Of a DNA stretch of 7,976 nucleotides, positions 1-5,459 are shown in pieces. Below the pieces are notes generated by a model, which worked only from the letters and a program-made list of their open reading frames with translations, was not told the DNA's origin and did no database searches. This stretch comes from Oscillospiraceae bacterium (GTDB lineage Bacteria; Bacillota; Clostridia; Oscillospirales; Acutalibacteraceae), in assembly GCA_902774165.1 (NCBI GenBank), contig CACYHJ010000112.1, positions 1 through 7,976 of the forward strand, given 5' to 3'. Both the position numbers and the translations under genes were made by a program. Positions within the stretch are counted from its first letter, which is position 1. The number at the start of each line of letters is the position of its first letter.

Positions 1-1
1 A

Positions 2-1897
2 GACAGCGGGACGAAAGAATGCCCCGTGACCTGGCGCGCCTACGGCGACGGCGAGGTCGTGATCAACGGCGGCATGACGCTGCCGCATTCCGCATTCAAA
101 GCGGTGTCGGACGAAGCCGTACGGAACCGGCTTTCCGATCCGGCGAAAGACAAGGTCCTGTCCGTCGACCTGTCCGCCCTCGGCGTAACCGCGGAGCAGT
201 ACGGCAAGATCTACGCCATCGGCGGCTACAACACCGCGTCGAAGTACGACGGCGACTGGGTCGGCGATATCTACTGCGAGCTGTTTATCGACGACGCGCG
301 GCAGACCATTGCCCGCTATCCCAACGGCAAAGAGTACCTCTACACCGGCGAGGTGGTCAGCGAGGGACAGGGCCGCGAGAGCGCCGGGGCGAGCATCAAG
401 GGCGGATACGACGCGCTGCGCAACCCGGAGCCGGACGTATATAAAATGGACAAATCCCTCTCCGACCGCATCGCCTCCTGGCAGACGACGGAGGGCGTGT
501 GGATGTTCGGCTACTGGCGCTACGACTGGGCGGACGCCTCCACACCGCTTGGCGCGGTGGATCACGAAAACCTGACGATGTCGCCCCTGTTCGTCAGCAC
601 CTACGGCGCGGAAAAGGACGCGCCATACTATTTCTTCAACGTTCTTGAAGAGCTGGACGCGCCCGGCGAGTGGTATCTCGACCGGGAGAACGGCGTTCTC
701 TATTTTTACCCGCCGGAGAACTTTACGGACGCTTCCGCCGTGGAGCTTTCGCTCTCAACGGACAACGTGATCAGGGCCGAGGCGGATTACCTCACCTTTG
801 ACGGCTTTACCGTCAAGGGCACCCGCGGCGACGCGGTCAGCGTGACCGGCAGCGGCAACACGGTGAAAAACTGCCTGATCAAAAACGTGGCGGGCAACGC
901 GCTGCTGATCAGCGGATATGACAACCTCGCCGTTGACAACGAGATCACCCGCACCGGCAAGGGCGGCGTGGTCCTCTCGGGCGGCGACCGGGACACCCTC
1001 CGGGCCGGGAACAACCGCGCCGAGAACAATCTCGTGCACGACTGGTCTGAGATCTACGAGACCTACCAGCCCGCCTTTTCGCTGGGCGGCGTGGGCAACG
1101 TGTGCAGTCACAACGAGATGTACAACTCGCCCCACGAGGCGATCACCTATTCCGGCAACGACCATCTGATCGAATACAACCTGATCCACGACGTGAACCT
1201 GCTGACCAACGACGGCGGCGCCATCTATTCCGGCCGCCGCTGGGACTGGTACGGCACCGTGATCCGCAACAATCTGATCTACGATCTCGGCGCGGACGGC
1301 CACAGGCCGCAGGGCATCTATATGGACGACGCGCTTTCGGGACAGACCATTTACGGCAATATCATCATCAACGTGCCGGATAACGGAATGCTGCTGGGCG
1401 GCGGAAGGGACCTGGACGTGCACGACAATATCATCATCAACTCCTATAACCCCATCAGCTACGACGACCGGGGACGGTCCGGCCTCTCCGGCGACGAGAG
1501 CAACAGCTTTTACCAGCATTACAAGGAGGGCGGCAGCGTCTGGCAGCTGCTGTTCGATTCGCCCTGGCAGAGCGAGGCCTGGCAGAAGGCGTACCCGCAG
1601 TATCAGCATTACAGCGACGATTTTTCCGACCCCGACGCGAAGGATCTGGTGATCAACCCCTCCTACAGCACCGTGACCCACAACCTGCTGATTTCCGGCC
1701 GCGGGACCATCGGCAATTTCGCCGATACGGTTTACAAATACAGCACCGTCGAGGAGAACGCGCTGTTCCGGCTCTCGGCGATGAAAAAGCTGTTCGTCGA
1801 CCCGGAACACGGGGATTATACCCTGCGGGAGGACGCGAAGGACCTGATCGGGTTTGAGATCGACGTGCCGGAGATGAGCGAGTTCGGAAGGAAATAA
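2..1897 (+). CDS. Right-handed parallel beta-helix protein, GH141-like (5' partial)
   Basis: The frame is open to the left window edge, so the gene starts upstream. The GTG at 26 has no ribosome binding site, and the codons before it already encode family sequence (SGTKECPVTWRAYGDGE). Probably about 80-100 residues, including any signal peptide, are missing. The visible 632 residues show an N-terminal strand region, a WYLDRENGVLYFYPPE segment (about nt 671-718), then many helix-coil repeats such as NNLIYD, GNIIIN and DNIIIN. Conserved-looking blocks are GGDRDTL (about 981-1001), GGAIYSGRRW (about 1213-1242), GIYMDD and GGGRDLDVHDN. This layout matches large beta-helix proteins acting on carbohydrates, including glycoside hydrolase family 141 (fucosidase and xylanase members); that subfamily call is from memory. 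It is probably exported and acts on polysaccharide. A tandem ACT gene follows after 22 bp, suggesting an operon. The fold is fairly certain, the substrate unknown. Confidence 0.85.
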   Translation, partial: DSGTKECPVTWRAYGDGEVVINGGMTLPHSAFKAVSDEAVRNRLSDPAKDKVLSVDLSALGVTAEQYGKIYAIGGYNTASKYDGDWVGDIYCELFIDDARQTIARYPNGKEYLYTGEVVSEGQGRESAGASIKGGYDALRNPEPDVYKMDKSLSDRIASWQTTEGVWMFGYWRYDWADASTPLGAVDHENLTMSPLFVSTYGAEKDAPYYFFNVLEELDAPGEWYLDRENGVLYFYPPENFTDASAVELSLSTDNVIRAEADYLTFDGFTVKGTRGDAVSVTGSGNTVKNCLIKNVAGNALLISGYDNLAVDNEITRTGKGGVVLSGGDRDTLRAGNNRAENNLVHDWSEIYETYQPAFSLGGVGNVCSHNEMYNSPHEAITYSGNDHLIEYNLIHDVNLLTNDGGAIYSGRRWDWYGTVIRNNLIYDLGADGHRPQGIYMDDALSGQTIYGNIIINVPDNGMLLGGGRDLDVHDNIIINSYNPISYDDRGRSGLSGDESNSFYQHYKEGGSVWQLLFDSPWQSEAWQKAYPQYQHYSDDFSDPDAKDLVINPSYSTVTHNLLISGRGTIGNFADTVYKYSTVEENALFRLSAMKKLFVDPEHGDYTLREDAKDLIGFEIDVPEMSEFGRK

Positions 1898-1904
1898 TCC
1901 TGGC

Positions 1905-1912
1905 AGAAAGGA
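1905..1912 (+). promoter_or_regulatory. Ribosome binding site of the ACT-domain gene
   Basis: AGAAAGGA lies 7 nt before the ATG at 1920, inside the 22-bp gap after the beta-helix gene. It supports the ATG at 1920 as the start. Confidence 0.7.
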
Positions 1913-1919
1913 CCCCATT

Positions 1920-2321
1920 ATGAAACAGATTTCTATTTTTGCGGAAAACAAAAAAGGCGCGATCAAAGAGATTTTCGGCCTGATCGCGGACGCCGGCATC
2001 GGCGTGATCGCGTCCGTCACCTATGACAGCGCCGAATTCGGCATGCTGCGCCTGGTCGTCACCGACCCGGACAAGGCGGTCGCCGCGCTGACCGAAAAAG
2101 GGTATCTCGCCCGCATCACCCCGGTGCTGGGCGTGGAGATCCCGGACGAAAACGGATCCCTTGCGAAAATGCTGGGGTATCTCAAAGAGATGAACATCGA
2201 CGTGCAGTACAGCTATCTTTCCTTCAACCGCCAGACCGGCTCTCCCGTGATGGTGTTCAGCTGCGAGGCGATGGACGAGGTGAGCGAGAGCCTTGCCGCG
2301 CGGGGACTGGTTGTCAGCTGA
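1920..2321 (+). CDS. Tandem ACT-domain protein
   Basis: This 133-residue protein consists almost entirely of two ACT modules: residues about 1-65 (KGAIKEIFGLIADAGI followed by a strand and a second helix) and about 68-133 (NGSLAKMLGYLKEMNIDVQYSY). ACT domains bind small ligands, usually amino acids, at the loop before the first helix, and stand-alone tandem forms of about 130-145 residues are common in anaerobic Firmicutes (COG4747-like). No catalytic domain, signal peptide or membrane segment is visible, so it is likely a cytoplasmic sensor or regulatory subunit. In other genomes such proteins often sit beside phenylacetate-CoA ligase genes; here the neighbours are a beta-helix protein and a PHP hydrolase, which is unusual. 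The start has a good ribosome binding site. Ligand and partner are unknown. Confidence 0.88.
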   Translation: MKQISIFAENKKGAIKEIFGLIADAGIGVIASVTYDSAEFGMLRLVVTDPDKAVAALTEKGYLARITPVLGVEIPDENGSLAKMLGYLKEMNIDVQYSYLSFNRQTGSPVMVFSCEAMDEVSESLAARGLVVS

Positions 2322-2337
2322 CCGTCAAACAGGCGCA

Positions 2338-2346
2338 GGGAGAGGA
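2338..2346 (+). promoter_or_regulatory. Ribosome binding site of the PHP gene
   Basis: The purine run GGGAGAGGA ends 5 nt before the ATG at 2352. An in-frame ATG at 2364 (Met5) is too far from this site, so 2352 is preferred; either start keeps the signal peptide. Confidence 0.65.
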
Positions 2347-2351
2347 TCTTT

Positions 2352-3779
2352 ATGACAAAGCTTATGAAAACGCTCGGCGTGTTTCTTGCGGCGCTGACAA
2401 TCGGCACGGCGGTTCTTCCGGCGGCCCGGGCGGCGGCGGAAACCGACTACACCGTCGTCGACCCGTACGCGGCGGTGGACTGGGATTCCTGGCGGCAGTA
2501 CAAGGCGAACCTGCACACCCATTCCACCTTCAGCGACGGAGAATTCACGCTGCCGGACATGGTGGAAAAGTATTATGACATGGGCTACGATATCCTTGCC
2601 ATGACAGACCACGGCGTAATCAACTACGGCTGGAACAAACCCCACAACACCTTCCCGCCCTTCAACTGGGCAAACCACGTGGAGGGGCACCCCCTGAGCA
2701 AAAAATACCACGTGGAGGCGGATATGTCCGACGAGGATTATCTGCGCATCACCACCGGGGCGGACCGGGACGGCAGGGGCATGGTGGACGTGACCGGCGG
2801 CATCGAAATGAATATGGCGGTCGTCTCCAAGACCCACGTCAACGGCTATTTTCTGGAGGAAGGCAGCTGGGGCGAGGGCGAATGGGGCACCGAAAACAGC
2901 TACGCCGCCGCCGTTGAAGGCGTTGAAAACGACGGCAAGGAGGGCTATACGGTCCTTAACCACGTGGGCGACTGGCTGGATTCCGACATGCACCCGGAGC
3001 GGGCGCACGACGCGAAGAATATCGCCTATTTCGCGGATATCTTTATCAAAAACCCCTCGTGCCTCGGCATGGAGATCGTCAACAATAACGACCGGGTCAC
3101 CGCGCAGGACCGCGCCCTGTGGGACGAGCTTCTGCAGGCGGTGCTGCCGCAGGGCAGGAACATCATCGCCTTCGCGGACGACGACAGCGAGACCGAGGGC
3201 GAGATGGGCCACACCTACGAGATGTTCCCGCTGGCGGAAAACACCCTTGAAAACGTCAAGGCCGCCATGCTCTCCGGGGCGTTTTTCTGCTGCTCCCGCT
3301 TTGACAAATCCGACCCGGAGAACAAGATCGAAGGCCCCGGCGGCTATAACAACCCCGAATACGTGCCGCTGGTGCAGTCGGTCAGGGTCGATCAGGCGGC
3401 GAATACCGTCACGGTGCGCGTTCTCGACGACGAGGCCCGCCCCTGCCGGTCCGTTTCCTGGATCGCGGACGGCGTTGAGATCCGGAGAGACACGGACCTT
3501 GCCGACGGCTGCGCCACCATTGACCTGAACGATTACGAGGATCAGCTGGGCTGCTATCTGCGTTTTCAGCTCAACAGCGAAAACGGGGTGTGCTATTCCC
3601 AGGCCTACGAGCTGAAATACGAGGGCCGCGCGGCAAAAGAAAAAGCCGTGCCCTACGGCGCGGTGGAATTCTATACGACTCCCATCGGAAAGCTTGTGAA
3701 AAAGCTCATCGAAACAAGACTTTTCTCTGTGATCTATCTTGTGTGGGAAAAAATCTGGATCAAAATTCACAATAAATAA
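2352..3779 (+). CDS. Exported PHP-superfamily metal-dependent hydrolase
   Basis: The 475-residue product begins with a typical signal peptide: basic start, hydrophobic LGVFLAALTIGTAVLP, and a likely cut after the ARA near residue 28. The PHP (polymerase and histidinol phosphatase) fold follows at about residues 48-330. Visible metal-site candidates are H55 and H57 in NLHTHSTFSDG, D86 and H87 in AMTDHG, E152 in GIEMN, H204 in VLNHVGDW, E241 in GMEIVNN and D276-D278 in AFADDD. PHP proteins use two or three metals to cleave phosphate esters, so this is probably a phosphoesterase; the substrate cannot be read. Residues about 335-425 form a predicted beta-rich C-terminal domain. The last 25 residues are basic and amphipathic (KLVKKLIE...IYLVWEKIWIKIHNK) and may touch the membrane. 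It follows the ACT gene by 30 bp and is the probable last gene of that unit. No G+C-rich terminator is seen after it. Confidence 0.87.
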   Translation: MTKLMKTLGVFLAALTIGTAVLPAARAAAETDYTVVDPYAAVDWDSWRQYKANLHTHSTFSDGEFTLPDMVEKYYDMGYDILAMTDHGVINYGWNKPHNTFPPFNWANHVEGHPLSKKYHVEADMSDEDYLRITTGADRDGRGMVDVTGGIEMNMAVVSKTHVNGYFLEEGSWGEGEWGTENSYAAAVEGVENDGKEGYTVLNHVGDWLDSDMHPERAHDAKNIAYFADIFIKNPSCLGMEIVNNNDRVTAQDRALWDELLQAVLPQGRNIIAFADDDSETEGEMGHTYEMFPLAENTLENVKAAMLSGAFFCCSRFDKSDPENKIEGPGGYNNPEYVPLVQSVRVDQAANTVTVRVLDDEARPCRSVSWIADGVEIRRDTDLADGCATIDLNDYEDQLGCYLRFQLNSENGVCYSQAYELKYEGRAAKEKAVPYGAVEFYTTPIGKLVKKLIETRLFSVIYLVWEKIWIKIHNK

Positions 3780-3802
3780 TGGCGGAATTCGTCAATTTTC
3801 TA

Positions 3803-3831
3803 TTGCCATTTTCGGAATATTATTATATAAT
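3803..3831 (+). promoter_or_regulatory. Sigma-A-type promoter for the zinc-ribbon membrane gene
   Basis: TTGCCA at 3803-3808 and TATAAT at 3826-3831 are separated by exactly 17 bp in an AT-rich 87-bp intergenic stretch. Transcription would start near 3838, giving a leader of about 29 nt before the ATG at 3867. The -10 is a perfect consensus and the -35 matches four of six positions (TTGACA). Confidence 0.72.
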
Positions 3832-3834
3832 ATT
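3816..3834. repeat. 8-bp AT inverted repeat covering the -10 box
   Basis: AATATTAT (3816-3823) and ATAATATT (3827-3834) are perfect reverse complements around a 3-bp centre. The repeat overlaps the TATAAT at 3826-3831, so it could be an operator for a dimeric repressor, or simply a consequence of AT-rich promoter sequence. It lacks the G+C stem expected of a terminator for the upstream PHP gene. Confidence 0.45.
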
Positions 3835-3850
3835 ACCATATTTCATTGAC

Positions 3851-3857
3851 AAAGGAG
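3851..3857 (+). promoter_or_regulatory. Ribosome binding site of the zinc-ribbon membrane gene
   Basis: AAAGGAG ends 9 nt before the ATG at 3867 and fixes that start. Confidence 0.75.
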
Positions 3858-3866
3858 TCTTGATTT

Positions 3867-5090
3867 ATGAAGTTTTGTGACAAATGCGGAAGACCTCTTG
3901 CCGACGGCGAGGTCTGCAGCTGCCGCAGCCAGCAGGCCGGATATGCCGGCGCCGGCTATCAGCAGGCCGCCGGGCAGTCCGCCCGTCCCCAGCAGCCGGC
4001 GCAGAACGGTTATTCCCAGCAGCCGTTCATGAACGGCGGTTTTCCGCCGGCCTCCGACGCCCGCGGCGGATATTCCGCGTCGGGGCAGTCGCAGCAGGCG
4101 GGCTACTCCGCCCCGTCCGGCGGCGATTTCAAAAATAAGGTTGACGACGTGCTGAACAAGTACGACGAGGAAAAAATCAACAGCAAGAAGGAAGCGATCC
4201 TCGGCAAGATCACCCAGACCGACGGGATCGACGTCTACGAACATAACAAAAAGATCGTCCCGGACTGCATCAAGGCAAACGACGGCGAAATCCCCATCAA
4301 ACAGTACAATTTCGCAATTCTGAGAACCCGGATCGCGCTTGAGAAGGCGGAGGGCCGCCTGCAGGTCACCAACAAACGCCTGCTGTTCCGCGCCACCGGC
4401 CGCTCCCTGATGGGCCGCACCGAACTGCATGAGGAATTCAACATTTCCGAAATCGCCGGCGTCGAGGTCCGCAACCGCCACGTGTTCAGCTTCCTCAAGC
4501 TTCTCGTCGCGCTGATCCTGTCGGTGCTTTTCTTCGGGATCGGCGGAGGTCTCGCAGCCGCGGTCATGCAGGCAGACAGCGAAGGACTCATCACAACGAT
4601 GCAGATCTTTGCGCTGATCTGGGCTGTCATTGCCCTTCTGGGCGTCATCGGGTTCAGCTTTTACCTCATGAAAACCAGGCGCTACAACCCGTTTTACTGG
4701 CTGCGGCATTTCATCATCTGCCCCGCTCTCGGCGCGCTTTCCGTCTATGCGACTGTCAGCGCCTTTTACTCTGATATTCCCTCTGAGGTATTCATCTCTT
4801 TCGGCGTACCGATCGTAATCGCGTTCCTGTGCAACCTGTTCCTGATGTGCTTTGTGCCGGATCTTTCGGTCTCGATCAAGACCAAGGGAGCGCTCCCGGC
4901 GGTATTCGTCGCCAGGGAAGAAGGCAGCCTTCTTATGAATATTTTCGGCGGCCGCGCAAACCACGGCAGCGGATTCAAAGAGGTCGGCCCCTGGAAGGAT
5001 ACGGATCAGGCGATCAAGGAACTGGGCACCATGATTGACGACATCAACACGCTGGGCGACGCGGCGATCGAAAAATGGCGTCAGCGCTGA
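3867..5090 (+). CDS. Zinc-ribbon, PH-like, four-pass membrane protein
   Basis: The 407-residue protein opens with a short zinc ribbon, FCDKCGRPLADGEVCSC, with Cys4, Cys7, Cys17 and Cys19 (CxxC-x9-CxC). A low-complexity linker rich in Gln, Gly, Tyr, Ala and Ser (about 21-85, with repeated QQAGY-like units) follows, then a charged helical stretch (about 87-120). A PH-like domain is suggested at about 160-205 by GRLQVTNKRLLFRATG and EEFNISEIAGVEV, the pattern seen in bacterial PH domains. Four hydrophobic segments lie at about 212-234, 246-268, 282-302 and 309-331. A soluble C-terminal region ends in a helix. Zinc-ribbon plus PH-like membrane proteins are frequent in clostridia, but their roles are mostly unknown; membrane-associated scaffolding or stress sensing is only a guess. 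The gene has its own promoter upstream and a hairpin terminator downstream, so it appears to be a separate unit. Confidence 0.85.
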   Translation: MKFCDKCGRPLADGEVCSCRSQQAGYAGAGYQQAAGQSARPQQPAQNGYSQQPFMNGGFPPASDARGGYSASGQSQQAGYSAPSGGDFKNKVDDVLNKYDEEKINSKKEAILGKITQTDGIDVYEHNKKIVPDCIKANDGEIPIKQYNFAILRTRIALEKAEGRLQVTNKRLLFRATGRSLMGRTELHEEFNISEIAGVEVRNRHVFSFLKLLVALILSVLFFGIGGGLAAAVMQADSEGLITTMQIFALIWAVIALLGVIGFSFYLMKTRRYNPFYWLRHFIICPALGALSVYATVSAFYSDIPSEVFISFGVPIVIAFLCNLFLMCFVPDLSVSIKTKGALPAVFVAREEGSLLMNIFGGRANHGSGFKEVGPWKDTDQAIKELGTMIDDINTLGDAAIEKWRQR

Positions 5091-5112
5091 CACAAGATAA
5101 AGCAAAGAGAAA

Positions 5113-5147
5113 AAAGGCGTCCGGACCCTGTTTGGACGCCTTTCCTT
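5113..5147 (+). terminator. Intrinsic terminator, 10-bp stem
   Basis: AAAGGCGTCC (5113-5122) and GGACGCCTTT (5134-5143) pair perfectly around an 11-nt loop, 22 bp after the stop at 5088-5090. The T tract (TTTCCTT) is interrupted, while an A-rich run precedes the stem. It may therefore be leaky in the + direction, or bidirectional. The next start codon is only about 22 bp downstream. Confidence 0.8.
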
Positions 5148-5154
5148 GCATAAA

Positions 5155-5161
5155 AAGGAGG
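5155..5161 (+). promoter_or_regulatory. Ribosome binding site of the 96-aa gene
   Basis: AAGGAGG, a near-perfect anti-16S match, ends 7 nt before the ATG at 5169 and shows that this small gene is really translated. Confidence 0.8.
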
Positions 5162-5168
5162 ATTCCTC

Positions 5169-5459
5169 ATGAACGTGAATGAAATTGCCGCCTATCTTCA
5201 GACCCGGGGGTATTCCCCCGCGGAGGCGCGCGTTTACGCGGCAAAAGCCGCCGCCTTTTCCGACGGGCTGAAACAAGCGTTTGACGAATACGCATCCGCC
5301 GGAGGAAAACCGGAGTTTTCTTACGGCGGCCGGACGCTGGACGACGTGGCGAAGCACACCTATTCCGATCTTCTTTCCGCGTTTTTTTATATGGACAAAA
5401 TCATGAAAGATCCGGAATACGCGAAATATTTCGGCAATATGCAATTCGGGAGAAAATAA
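5169..5459 (+). CDS. Small helical protein coupled to the toxin-like gene
   Basis: I do not recognise this 96-residue protein. It starts MNVNEIAAYLQTRGYSPAEA and is predicted mainly alpha-helical and Ala-rich (ARVYAAKAAAFSDGLKQAF), with a Gly-rich turn near residues 44-54 and a second helical part containing DLLSAFFYMDKIMKDPEYA. There is no signal peptide, membrane segment, cysteine or catalytic motif. It has a very strong ribosome binding site, and its TAA at 5457-5459 directly abuts the ATG of the large downstream gene, so the two are almost certainly translated together. A small helical protein ahead of a large toxin-like protein suggests a targeting partner or chaperone, as with the small helical partners of type VII-secreted effectors. 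An immunity protein would more usually follow the toxin. These roles are inference from position. Confidence 0.75.
   Translation: MNVNEIAAYLQTRGYSPAEARVYAAKAAAFSDGLKQAFDEYASAGGKPEFSYGGRTLDDVAKHTYSDLLSAFFYMDKIMKDPEYAKYFGNMQFGRK
5448..5453 (+). promoter_or_regulatory. Ribosome binding site of the toxin-like gene
   Basis: GGGAGA inside the last codons of the 96-aa gene ends 6 nt before the ATG at 5460. It supports that start and coupled translation of the two genes. Confidence 0.65.

Noticed and set aside
19..444. 141-residue open frame on the + strand starting with ATG at 19
   Set aside because: Its product is an Arg-rich off-frame reading of the beta-helix gene, whose true frame is already open at the window edge.
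755..2020. 421-residue open frame on the minus strand
   Set aside because: It overlaps the beta-helix gene and the start of the ACT gene; it is Val/Ala/His-rich and without motifs.
2325..3770. 481-residue open frame on the minus strand
   Set aside because: It is the mirror of the PHP hydrolase gene, which has a signal peptide and full metal-binding motifs; the reverse frame shows none.
3846..3851. Perfect TTGACA -35-like hexamer
   Set aside because: It lies downstream of the good promoter, overlaps the ribosome binding site, and a -10 at proper spacing would fall inside the coding region with no match.
5132..5154. Possible promoter TTGGAC with a CATAAA-like -10 before the 96-aa gene
   Set aside because: The spacing is only 11 bp and the first box lies inside the terminator stem.
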